DNA from: Camillea tinctor
Taxonomy: Eukaryota; Ascomycota; Sordariomycetes; Xylariales; Xylariaceae
Assembly: GCA_022578605.1 (NCBI GenBank)
Contig: MU394075.1
Coordinates: 186,001 to 250,000 of the forward strand
DNA: 64,000 bases
Direction: 5' to 3'
Below are positions 25,991 through 38,400 of the stretch, piece after piece; the stretch's first letter is position 1; each line of letters opens with the position of its first letter. A program made the position numbers and the translations under genes. Under the pieces are notes generated by a model, which was given only the letters and a program-made list of their open reading frames with translations, searched no databases and was not told the origin of the DNA.

Positions 25991-28900
25991 CTTATGTTAG
26001 TTAGCCTATTTCCTTTTTGTCCTATTCCGCCTATCCCATGTGATGTAGTTATAGGTACCTAAAGTAAATAATATTGAATTTTTTTTCTTTTTTTTCTTTT
26101 CTTTTGCTTACCCCGAATATATGTCTATCAATCTCCAACATAGTAGACACGAGAGGAGAGTGATCGTCTCCAAGCTATTATTAATTACCACCAAAGGTTG
26201 GACAATAAGTAGAAGAGGAGAAGAGAGAGAGAGAAAGAGGGGCGGCGCTGCCTAGGCTGTTCGGCACGTATGAGTGGCTTGTTAGGAGAGGAAGTGAGGG
26301 GGGACGAACATAGAAGTTGGGTCCAATTGGTCATACTACTACTGAATATCAATTACAATTCCCAAAGCCAAGAGAAAAACACACGGTCCTGTCCTGTGCC
26401 CATCTGCAGGAAACAATATGAAAAGGAAAGTTATAATAGAAAAAAAATAAAAAAATAGAATAGAATAGAAATAAAGCGTTACACAAGAATAGCCAATATC
26501 GTATAGCGGTGGGGGAACACTTCCTTCCACCTTCTCTTCTCCCTCTCCTATTTCTTCCTTTCCCCCCCTATTGACTTCAACTTGAGGTGGGTTGGGGGTG
26601 CGACACGATGTGGTAGATGATTATTATGCAAATCTCACGACGGAGTAGTCCGTAGAGTCCACCACGAGGAATATGCTTCTTTTAGGTATTTTATAGAGTA
26701 AATCAATCGAGGATTGTTATATGGTACTGAGGCGGGTCAAACTTGTTCGGAACTTATTGTTGCTTGCTGGCTGTACCTGCTACTAAGCAGTGTAGGGTCC
26801 GACATTTGTTTCTTTCCGTTTTTTCTTCTCTTCTCATTTTTTCTTTTTTTTTTCTTCTCATTCTTAACTTCTACATAGGTAAGTATGTACCTTTCTTTAT
26901 TTACTATCATTATCCATTGCTATTTACGATATGTTCTTATAATGGAGGGAGTATCATTACTACGATCGGAAAAGTTACCAATCGCTGTTACTCTCGTGCT
27001 ATACGGGAGTAATCGGAAATATCTATCGGGGCGACGGGATTATTCTCTTGCTTCCCTTTTTGTCATTTATTTATTTATTATTTATCTATTTTTTTCTGCC
27101 CCCAAATTCCCGACGATGCGAAAGACAAGACAAGACCAGCTTAAGCTTAATTCGAGGGGCATGAAGCGTAATCAAATCAGAGGCCTCAACGGCCGCCACG
27201 GAGGGTCCTTGGCACCTCAAAACCAGGGATGGTGACGCCGTTGTATGGGTCAGGACCCGCTTGGCACCTCTTCTTGGGTATCCTCAGTCGATGCTTGGCT
27301 CTTCTTTTCTTAAACCCTAAGAGATACCCCTGTTCGTTTTTCCTGCAGGCATTAAGAAGGGACCGAGGGTTTGAAGGGCGAAGAAGAGAACCAGACACCA
27401 GAGCTTCTTTGCTCTTTGCTTGCCCCTAGGTTAGCTGGTTGGTTGGTGTTAGTGACACCTAGGAAAGAGAGAGAAGTCCTCCCCCCTCTTCCTTCCAGAC
27501 AAGCAAAAGAAGCCAAGATCTCCCTTCCCAACATCATCATCATCCCCCTCCCCTCTCTCGTGAAGATAAACTCGCCAAGGACGAAGCCAAGTTGGACCGG
27601 AGCCCCAAAAAAGTGCACTACACTACCACCGCATATACACTCTTACACTCGCTCACACCCACACCCACCTCGATTCTGACATGACCCCCCCCTCCCCCCC
27701 GTCGTTTGCTGACGCGGCCTCCTTCGGCGACACAAGGGAATTGCCGCAATCATGTTCGAGATTGACGAGCTAGGAAGATCGATATCACGGCCCTTCTTGT
27801 TTCGGAGGAGGGGATTGATAGAGTCGGGACTTGCAGCCTATTAGGGTCTCGTTCCCGACTTCTTGATGTTGGTGGATATTCCCTCGGGGGAACAGCGCGG
27901 CTTTTAGCTCGTAAAAGATGCTCCAGTGAGAAGGCAGTGATGGAGATCTTTTTTTTTCGTCAGCAATAAAAGCAGACAGAAAAAAACAATAGATACATCA
28001 ATAATACATAAGTGATAGACAAGATAGTCAAAAGTCGCAGAGCCTGGTCTACCTAGCTTGGCTTGGTTTGGACTAAAAGGTTAGTATGGTTTACGTTACC
28101 ACGACATACTACTACTACTATGTACGTCGGGCACACGATCAAATGAGGGATCTAGTAGCAATGAGGTTGGGTTTGCCGCCGGATGGTGACTAACTACTAC
28201 TCAAGTCACATCTTATTGCTTCACGATAGTTGGCAGGAAGGGGTGGGAAGGAATGTGATAACACCGGGTGCCAAGATGAAATCGAGAGAGATTGCATCCC
28301 CCCTCCCCAGCCCAACAGGTAGAGGTTAATGACATAAAGTCCGTTTAAGCTTACCGTAGAAGACCCCTCCAAACTCCATGATGATCATCGTTTTTTTAGT
28401 TGCCAAGCAGTCTGGACTGGTAGGCTTCCCCAGTCTTTCCACATAGATGATTTGTGCCTGTTTTCCCTACGTATTTTCCTCTTCTCTTTTTCCCTTTACG
28501 ATTCATCATAGCTAGGCAGGGGGGCAGGGAGGAATTGAAAGACCCCCCATCTGGTGGACCTCATTCTATGAACCTCACGCATAGGACAAGGTTAGGACCT
28601 CCCTCGACACCAAGATACACAAAGACGCACGCATCAATTATTGCTATAGTACATACCTTAACGTGCTTTACGGGGAGCGAACTTTGGCCTGCTCCACTTG
28701 GTGGGAAGTAGTATTGTATACTGCAAACACTCTAGTTATGGCGATCCCAAACAGAAGGGGCAATTTATTAATCATCTACGAAGAAGTTGAGCAAAAAAAA
28801 TCTTTCCCGGGTAGCCTGGCCGACTTGGGATCTCTAGTTTTCCTCTTTTTTTCTTGGTGTTTGGTCAGTTGGGCATTGTTTCCCGGATGGTACCAAATCT

Positions 28901-30642
28901 AGCAATCCCCACCATATAAAGATAAACGAGCCAGCAGGACCAAATTTCTCCGATGCAACGAGACGCCAGTGAAAAAAAAGATAGCTAGTTTCAAGTGCCG
29001 TGGAGAGGAGGCAAAAGGGGGGAAAGTCAATATGTAATAATTACTCTTTTATACAGTTGCATGTGAATAAGTAGATAAGCATATAGATAGAGTGTTGCTT
29101 AGGTATCATCAAGAATTACTACCATAGCCTATCTAAGTATGTCTAACGGCGTATTTGGTTAGGGATGCCTTACCAGGTGAGTCTCTCCCTCTCCAACTCC
29201 CTGCAGCAAGTGGCGATGGATCAACGGTCCCGAAGCCGTTGGAAGATCTTGTCCTACGGAAGGAGGAGGGAGGAGAAAGCAGGTAAGATATGTAAGGCAA
29301 GTAGGGATGAGGGGAGCCAACTACGTTCTAATAACAGATCACTCAGTTGCCGGGTTTTCGTGTCAGCCGGACAAAGAAACCTGTCTTTTCGGCATTGTTA
29401 TATGCTTTTAGGCTTCTATCCTTCTTTTTTCTTTTCTTTTTCTTTTTTTCTTTTTTTTCCCTGCTTATTTTATCTAGCCTTGCGTTTGAATGGAACTTCG
29501 ATATGTGTCGATATTGCTCGAGCCGACATAGCCCTCTTAAAGCGACGACGTGTTGTAACCGCCTGCGTGCCACAAAGGGCGCATAGGCAACCATATTATG
29601 TGCCGTTAGATTAATTGAGTAGTAAACGCACCCAGAAGCACTTGCTTATTGCCTCGTGGGTAAGTGAAAAGGGCGATCTTTACTTTAGTACACTTAACGA
29701 TGAATCGCCATTGTACACCATCGATGTAATCGGCATGTGTTATTTCCTAGGACGTTAAATTCCCTTTCTGGTCGGCATGTGTAAACATGAGAGGGGAGGA
29801 CCAGTGAAGTCGTGTAATTGTCGTGGCCATCTGACAGATTGTGTATCCTTTTACAGTTGTTTCCTTCATTATGACATCCTTCCAGAGTGACTATCTGGAG
29901 AACATCAAGATTGGCAGTGTGAATCCTGCCGTGTTCCGAATCGGGAATCTGTGACAGCGGTGTCATTTTGGAAATTACAACGCTCGTAGTACCTTCATGA
30001 TTTCATGCTTGCTATTACTTGTTTAACACATCAGTGACGGCTGCCGAGGTGAGGCCGCAGATGGGGGTCGATGGTACCATAAGGATCAAAGGAATTTCCC
30101 AACTTGTAGGTACATGTTGTCGTAAATCGCCATTTTCGTGTCAATTCATGGGAAGGAGAATGTATAGCGGCCCCCCCCCTCCTCCTGGGCTAGCATCAAT
30201 GCGGAATATTATCTATATCAGAATCATGATATCACACGGTTGATACACTGTTATACAAACCATCGTTCTATTGTACATACCGCTAGGTCTAATGGCGTGT
30301 AAATGATCTTAGACGTCGCCTCGGACTGTATAAAAAGATCACCAATGTACCAGGCGTGTACGATCATTGAGAGTAGGGTGTTCGCCGTCGCCTATTGTTT
30401 CGTAGAACAAGGCAGCACAGAAAGCTGGATACCTAACCGCGGGACATATACAACCCTACTCAAATGGTACCTATCCAGCCGCGGGTGCTCGAATATTGGC
30501 GCAACAATGTCTACCAAAAAGCTCCTTCGACAGAAACAATTTAGGACCGTACATAGCGATGCCGCTTCGTGGAGGGTAACACGAAACATCCCCACGTCCC
30601 AGAGGAGTAAGATTTGACGAACACAGCAGCATTGGTCGTTAT

Positions 30643-32379
30643 TCAGCAGTGACATCGGCCATACCAACGGGGGAATGCGCTGGAGTCATGTACTGTCTGA
30701 ACCCCTGAGAGATAGCATATCAGACGGTCAAACCCCAAGCCAAAACCACCATGAGGAGGGCATCCCCATCGACGTAGGTCGACGTACCAGTCGAGGTTGT
30801 TTTCAGACTCGAATGGTTGCTGATCATCACCCAGCGGAGCTGCTTTCGAGTTTATTCCGCGAAGCCACATAGAGTGTTTCAGGCGATCTAACCGATGTTC
30901 ACGAAGGGAACCGCCAGCAATTTCACAGAATTCTGGTACGAGAAGATCAAAACTTGCCACAGTCTGGCCAGGTACTGGAGTGATTGGATCATGGCTATCT
31001 GCCTTCATGTAAAAGGGCTTGATTTGTCGAGGGTAATGCGTGACGAAAACCGGGCTGTGGTTCTCACTTACTTTCGTAGCAATGTACTTCTCGTGTTCTG
31101 TGTGAAGGTCCTCACCCCACTTCGGCTCATGCGTGAAAGGGATCTCAGAACTTTTCAGTAACCCGATCGCTTCGGTGTACGTGATGCGTGGCCAGGGTCC
31201 TTGCGTGAGGCCGCTCCAGCGCTGCTTCACTTCCTCAGCCGTAGCCAAATCCAATTCGCGGTCCGGTGTTCGGATCATAAGGTCCTGGACCACATTAGAG
31301 TGTGCCATAGAAGCACCTACATGCCTAAGCATACCCTCAAGTAGATCCATGACGGTTTCTATATCATCGGTAAAGCTCATCTCGGCTTCCAGCATGTAGA
31401 ATTCGCTAAGATGTCGCTGCGTGTCGCTCCGCTCGGCGCGAAAAGTGGGTGAGAGGGTCCAAACATTACCCAGGGCTTGCGCCAGAGCTTCAAGGTGGAG
31501 CTGGGCTGACACAGTAGCATAGACAGGACGACGGAAGAAGTGCTTTCCTTCCTCGCTAGTCGAATTCGACTGAGCATGAGCAGAGGAGACTTGAAACACC
31601 TCACCGGCACCCTCGCAGTCAGATGACGTGAGAATCGGCGTGTGGGTCTGGATGAACTCGCAGTTATTGAAGAACTGAGTCAATGACGATATGAGCTCAG
31701 AGCGGAATCGCATGAGGGCTGCGTTGAATGGCAACCTCGGTCTGAGATGAGGCAGTGTCCTCAGATATCCCGGAGTCTGATATTTGTTCTGTATTGGGAA
31801 AGTCTAATTCAGGCTCGTATGTCAGTTCATACCCATGCTTATGATCTTGAGTACACACTATCGTGGACTAACGACCAAACGAAGGAACATACGGAAGCAT
31901 CAGAAGGACCCAAAACGATAGCTTCGTCTACCGACAACTCGTGACTCTGACCATGAGCAGGGGATGGGACCCATGAACCTCTGAGTCGGACGGCAGCCCC
32001 GACAGTCAGGCTGACATTGTCGTGGTCAGCAATGAAATCGACCTCGACAAGTTCTGGGGGAAAAAAAAAAGGTGCCTTACCCTACAGCTTTGTCGGTGGG
32101 TATAACTGCTTGAAGCGGCACTACCGAGGAACCGTCTACGATGGAGAAAAACTCTCGATTTTTCAGAGACCGTGCTGACCGAACGAAACCATTGACTTGG
32201 ACATCTGAGACAGGCTCACTCGGTTTGAGCTTGAGGAGGTCAGAAATAGTAGTAATTGGGACACTGGAGGTGGATAGAAAAACGCGAGAACGTGAGAATA
32301 GTTCTTGTGGAATGAATTTTGAGACGATTCTCTTTGAAGAGAGGCCTCTTAGAAGTAAAGCTGTTGACATTCCAGTCAA
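30643..32379 (-). CDS. Asparaginyl-tRNA synthetase, mitochondrial type (class IIb)
   Basis: Charges tRNA-Asn with asparagine, very likely in mitochondria (related to yeast SLM5). Three exons fit: 32379-32081, 32010-31893 and 31803-30643, giving 525 residues. Intron 1 (70 nt) has donor GTAAGG, a GCTGAC branch point and acceptor TGTCAG. Intron 2 (89 nt) has donor GTATGT, an ACTGAC branch point and acceptor TTAG. Splicing restores the conserved joins VGLTVGAAVRLRGSW and DASTFPIQNKYQ. Residues 1-40 are rich in S, R, L and K with few acids, as in a mitochondrial presequence. An OB-fold anticodon domain follows (about 45-135). The catalytic core has TSSDCEGAGEVF, motif 2 FRAERSDTQRHLSEFYMLE (from 260) and motif 3 GGFGLGFDRLICYLSG (from 491), ending FPRWYGRCHC. 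Length fits the family. A second ATG at codon 4 is an alternative start. The PARG-like gene lies 2 kb away, divergent. Confidence 0.93.
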
Positions 32380-34356
32380 GTTCCTATTCCCTCGATCTTG
32401 ATCTTGATCTTAGATAACCTGTATGCAGGTGATTTCTTATTCCAGGTCCAGTAGCACCCTGATTTTCATCCTACTCGGTGTTCTAAAAACTACCGTGGGG
32501 TATTATATCATGTTAGCTTAAGACGACGGGTCGAATTGTATGTTGATGTATCTCACGTGCTGCTATTCTTATTGTTAGGTATTTGTTGTTGAAGGAGATT
32601 TCGAAGAAGTTCTAAGTTCAATAAGTGTCGGTGGATCTTCGGTGATAAGGAGTATTACCTAAGGGAATTCTCGATTAATTGGATTGGGAATTTATCTTAC
32701 TCCGAAGTTCATCCGGTTTAGTCATGTGTGCACTGGCCAACTTCGAACTGCTCCTGTGCCCCTCCTTTAGGTAGGTACGTACCCCCAAAGTCCATCTTAT
32801 CCATCTATACATCCATTCCCCCCTATTACCCCTATTAGTATATTAAGCACACCAACCATACCTCCTATATAACCTTCCGTCTCTTAGGCATCAATGTAGG
32901 TTATTTAATATATCAAATAAGCTATCGAGTGTAAAAGAGGTTGGTGCTATTGCCAAGAGCGGAAATAACCAAAAATAAAAATGGTAGGGGTGCCATCGTA
33001 TAGCCCTCCTGGCATCTCCTTGGCTGTCCGACGTGTCACGACAGCCCATAATCGATGCTATCACTTTGGAATATATTTCGTAGCTTGCCCATGAGGGTAA
33101 TGTCTCATTTGTTATTTTCTTCTTTTCTCTTTCCCGTTTTCGTTCCATCTGTCCAATAAGAAGACCCTGTCCAGATATATGCGACCAAGGAGACTTCTAA
33201 CACTACCCCAACTCCCCATATTCCCATCCGAATAAAACAGTCAACCTGTTGATTGTCCCTCTTTAGTCCAAAAAAAAAGCCTTCTATCGTACGTAGCTCT
33301 AGCATCTAGGTGCATAATGCACGTGCCTGCGTGGGTCGAATAGCACATTGTGACAAACCCTATGAACCGAGGCTCTGTCAACTCATCTGATGAATGTTTG
33401 CCAATATTAGGTCTAATGTACCTATGCAGACGCTAGCACCAGGGAATCCGGGACTATGCCGACTAGTGATTTTCTTTTTTATCAAACCCAAAACCACATT
33501 GCTTGTTCGAGCTTAGAAAGGAACAACTCCTCCTTCTACACCACCCCCCCTTTTATACTATACTCCCCCTATCTATCTTAGCTACTACCTGGCACTTGAG
33601 GTCTCAAGATCTCTAGCAACCACCTATGGCCTTGAAGATCTTGAATATATACTAGCTTATCTTAGACATAAGCTCCTCGTTCGCGAGACCTGATAACAAA
33701 AGGACCTGGCTTTCATTCTTCGAGCACAAGGGTGTCGTACCATGTTGCACGACCACAATCAGATCTGTGTGACTCCGGTTATCTGCATTGCATCCTGATC
33801 TCATTCTGGAACATGGTTTTCCGTTCGCCTGGGAGCGACTAATGTTACAGAGACAGGTTTCTGGCCTTCTGGAATACTAAGGTAGACAAGAACGGCCAAA
33901 TGCTTTGAGGCTTACTCGAGGTAATGGCTCTAGGATTTCTTGTGTGTATTCGTTCATCTCAAATGTCTAGAACATATATAGAGTTTGATCAGGCAATCAA
34001 TATATTTTGGTAGCACAGCCAGACTTTCTTTTCCGACACTCTTCCCATTTTCTACCATTCTGACAGCATTATAGCCAAAGCTTTGCGCTACCTATGTATT
34101 GAGCTGCCGATGTGGCGAACGGATGGACCTTATCCACGTGAACAGTTATATATAAGTAACCCAACTAGCCCGTCTAGATTTGGGGTGTCCCAGAAGACTT
34201 GCTGTCTATCGGGACCCGATATGCAAAGAAGTGTTGATACCGGGAGCAGACTGAAACATAATCACCACCACCATCGTCGCTTGACTCCACACTGCTTGTG
34301 CCATCTGAGTCCTGGCATAGATAATACCTCACCTCCAAGGCCGGGATCCCTTCACC
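32380..34356. other. Divergent intergenic region between the AsnRS and PARG-like genes
   Basis: About 2 kb without a gene. It should contain both promoters. Just upstream of the AsnRS start lies a short GATCTT triplication (about 32393-32411). No other structured element is evident. Confidence 0.5.
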
Positions 34357-35425
34357 ATGCCTTCTAGTCACAGCAACAAGCCAAAACCTTCAGAAGTGGC
34401 GGCCGAGACTAAGAGATATTACATCCCGGCCATCAGGAGGGAGTACTCACATCAGTGGCCAACCCATTCCTACCTATTCCATAATCCGCTGGAGCAGCTT
34501 CCGCCCCTGACCTCTCTTACGCAGATATCCACCCCGAACTTCTGTAAGTTGCCCTGAAGCCCGCACTGGGAGTTTCCTGAGTTTTAACATCATTGCCTGT
34601 GAAGATGTTTGTTCGGGAGATCCCGTCGACCTTACTATCAATTGGAAAGAAAGGGAAAACGTCCGTATACCTTTTATCTGTGTGGCCAACGACAAGCGGC
34701 CAGGGGGGGACTGGGAAACCGGTGTTGTAGGCTACGAAGAGAGACTCTGTAGACGTAGTAACCTCTCAGCTACGTTGAGCACTCCAGGGCCTGGATCTGA
34801 GGTTCAGAGCAATTACCCTATTCCCTCGCAAGGAGGAATTTATTCCGAGTTTGTGGTGGTTTTCCGTGGGCCGCATGATCAGTACGCAAAGTTGAATCAG
34901 TGGTACGATCTGCCAGTCGTGTCTGTTCCCCCCGCTCGGTGGCCAAAATTGGTTCAATCAGGATCGAAATATGCCTTCCCTATCGAGAGAGATCTGGTCA
35001 AGAACAAGCTTCGATCGGCCCTGAAGATCTGTGCATACTATGGTCATAGATCTATTGTTATTGGCGACTTTGGCTTGGGCAACAACCACCGCAATCCGCC
35101 ACAGGAACTAGCTGAGATCTGGAGGGAGATTTTTCTCTACGACCCTGATATACGTGGCCGTTTCGAACACGTCGCGTTTGTTTTCGAAGATCGTGACCAA
35201 AGTACGACAAAACTTATCCAAGACGACATCTCGAAGAAGAACAAGAGCGGAGGCTCTAGTAACTCAAAGGGGAAGTCGAAATCGCAGAGTAGCGCGAGCT
35301 CGAGTTCACATCATAGCGCGCCGACTGATTTCGATATTTTCCAAAATGTCTTTGACCCCGCCGTGATACAGGATGTCATGGGACGAACAGACCCGCGATA
35401 TGGTATTTCTATGCTTACATCTTGA
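34357..35425 (+). CDS. PARG-like protein, DUF2263/TIGR02452 family
   Basis: Predicted macrodomain-like ADP-ribose hydrolase, related to microbial-type poly(ADP-ribose) glycohydrolases; the substrate is unproven. Two exons, 34357-34543 and 34605-35425, give 335 residues. The 61-nt intron has donor GTAAGT and acceptor GTGAAG and is needed to join the two frames (phase 1, forming Tyr63). The start lies in a good context (CACCATGCC). The signature region is FICVANDKRPGGDWETG (86-102), then VVGYEERLCRRSNL (103-116). It corresponds to the GGG-X(6-8)-QEE motif of PARGs and keeps both glutamates, E107 and E108. Further family features are SNYPIP, GGIYSEFVVVFRGP, DLPVVSVPPARWP, VIGDFGLGNNHRNPPQELA and a final FEHVAFVFED. 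From about residue 255 the tail is low-complexity S, K and G, ending in a predicted helix near FDIFQNVFDP. No signal peptide or membrane segment is seen. Confidence 0.85.
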
Positions 35426-38400
35426 AAGGAAAGAGGGGAACCTTTCAAACGGTTTTCTCGTACGCCATTGCACAGCATCTGTACTGTGAATCATGAAACC
35501 CTGGACTCGGGTTCTTACGCTGCTACTACGTTTTTTTTCTGTATACGTGAACGAAAAAGGGTTACTCTTACGTTGGAGTTGAGGTTAAATAGGAGTTCAC
35601 TGATGTTAGTGTGGTGGATTTTAAAAGCACAATATTCATTAATTGAGATTATTATGTTGTACCTCCCAAACGTTTCCTTACAACCTCTCCCATTACTCTT
35701 ACGTTCGCTTGAAAATGTATGTCTTGGATACAATACTACGTAAAAATGACTTCATCGCATGCATGAAATATCTGGTTTAGTTCTGAATGGGATTAAAAAT
35801 GATTTCTTTTGTTAGGAGATTAAAACGACATCTTATGGTTTGAGTATCACCACTAGCTTGTCTAAATTCAAGCTAACTATGATTCCCATACATAATGTGG
35901 CCAGCCTTTTTGACTAACTGTACATGGGTTATGTTTGATCTTAGATCATTTCTGTTTGCGAGTTTTGTTAGAAACACAGTGCCTTGCGTCTCCTTCGCTA
36001 ACAGCCTCCAGTTGATCATTACCTTTTAGAAATTACCTTACATTACCTATTCCAGAACATAATTCAGCTCTAATCTGTTCTATAATTTTCTTTTCTTTTT
36101 ATTCATATTCTTCCACAACGGACAGGGAACCATGCATATGTTTGTACAAATGTGAAAGAATGATCAGCCACTTTCACCTGTCCTATACTAACTAAACCGC
36201 AAAGTAGATTTGTCTTGAATATAGGTTATGTGGATATCATATACTAATTTATAATAATATGACACTTTACAGACATATCTCATGTGACTCGAATACCCCG
36301 TATTGCGCAACCGATATTTGTACCACCGCAACGGACATCAGTAGGCTACCCTATGGAATCAACAGCAGGCAACCTTCGACTTATTGACGTGAACGGCGCT
36401 TTAGGTCTAGCCCCAAATTTGAGTCGTGTTTGATGAGCAACGAGCCGGCTCGTACGTAAGAACTCGATCCTGAAAGCCGTATGGATTTGTTGGAGTTATA
36501 TGTACTGGTTGACGCAAAAAAAAAAAAATTCATTTCATCACTTAGATGCTCTGGGCATAAGATGGGATTAAGACAATAAACATGATGGCTCCTTTTTATT
36601 GGCGGCAAATTGCTAGCTTGCTTGCTAAAGAGATCCAAGCCTGGTGCTGTAGAAGTACCCGCAACGCGCGTAAGAAAGTGTCGTGCTGATATATGTCGGA
36701 CAGCATATTTCAAGTTCCATATCGGGACTGTCAAGCATGTTGTGCGTCTAGCCAACCAGTGGCCCCAACTTTCTTCTAAAGATACGAATACAGTGTGCAT
36801 CCCAATATCAATAAAGCACAGGGGTGACTGCTTTCTGCTCTCATGATCGTCTGGATTACTCAGAGCAAGATACAAACATGGCTTTGAGCAACGGGTAGCA
36901 GCCGTGTTCTCATCAGCCCATAATAAGAGTCATAGAGAAGCCGTTTGTGTGTGTTTGCGGTTATACAGTACTAAGGCCAACGAGGAAGGTCTTAGATGCT
37001 CTAGTCGCACAACCTCGCTCATAGTGTCGCGCAATCCCTCAAAGAAACCAAGCATGTCGAACTAATTGTCTTTGTGATCGTGTCGGTAGCCGGGGCGCAG
37101 GGGCAGTAGCTCAGGTGAGAACGCAATATGCCGGCCATCATATGATGCCGCATCGAAGGCTATGTACGTAGCCTTGGATCTTTCAGATCTGGAAGGAAGA
37201 AGCTAATAGCAAACCCCCCATAAAAAATCACGAGTCTGTTCGTCAACAACGGTCTTGGCTGTCAACAGTACCTAGCTATACTTGCTTTGATAGGTGACCG
37301 AAATCCTCAAGGAGAGAAGGAAAACTATGCTTAATGTATGATACAATCATATACATCTGGGATCCCATGTACGACTTTGATCCCGCAAGTATCCGATTCA
37401 ATATTGTCCGTCTAACATGAGACTTTGGGTACTACGAGCCGCGACCTGCATATGACAGGTCAGATCAGCCGGCGATTTACTTATGCAGCGTACACTTTAT
37501 GTAGACCGTGATCAAGAGAATGACAAGGCAGCTCCTTATTTTTACACTTTTAGAGCCTTCTCCCATAACCTACTACTATTACTACTATTATTATTACTAG
37601 ATTTCTTATATGTACGTAATAAGCCACACCGAGGAGCCAAGTTTTACTTGCGGGACGGGTCGCGGCCCGGACATGTTAGTCTCATGTGGAATGGGGCTCC
37701 TATACAGGATACGGTTATTACGTTATAAAGTAGTATATATTAAATACTCCATTATCGACCAATCGCATATGATACTTTTATCTGTATCATATATAATATA
37801 GTATGAAGGTAACTTTACCTTGATGATAAACTAGCTTTCAAGTACTGGTACAGATGCATAGAATTAATGTACTTTTAGATTTATACAACAAGTATACAAG
37901 GCTGAGAATATACAATACGGTTTAATTGCGTGCTTCAATGGGAGATTAGGCCTATATAGACCGTAGAGTTTAAGTCAGCTGGAGGGCTACGTAGGCGGAA
38001 CGGGCGAAGAAGCGCTTCTAGGTGCTGAGGCGGGAAGGTTAGATATAAGAACGAAACGCAATTTTACCTCTGTAATTCGGAGTAACTAACGAATATTTTG
38101 AATAGCCGATTGCTCCTGAATTTATCTTCATCCCTCCCAGACCTCGACTGCTTCAGTAGTTAGCATGACTAGGCTCACTATTCCTATAATACTAAAGACA
38201 GGGGTATTAGTATTTACTTTTTTCTTCAAGAACACATTAAGCCCCATGATATTAGGTTACCAACATTGTTCAAGCTGATGGATTTCTGTGGGTCAATATC
38301 ATCAGCTGGTATAGTATGGATGGAAACCTAGAAAGTTTCTTGATGGTAGGCTCTCAAATAATCTTCACAGCTGTCATATATCATGAACAATGCGGAGAAA

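Larger units (their letters stand above)
12201..30642. other. Long gene-free region
   Basis: About 18.4 kb with no gene I can support. Every open frame is below about 155 codons, none shows a recognisable domain, and many run through simple repeats. It carries TTA, CCTAT, CTC, ATCT, CCA/CTA, GGGCT and TAGG microsatellites and a 25-A tract. It is not RIP-degraded: GC is ordinary and C is common. One GC-richer patch at about 27480-27960 looks like a promoter or leader and is listed as a finding. Spliced genes made of very small exons, or noncoding RNAs, could be missed. Confidence 0.5.

Noticed and set aside
36381..36875. 164-codon minus-strand frame
   Set aside because: No recognisable domain, it crosses an A-tract, there is no supporting context, and its length is possible by chance in DNA of this composition.
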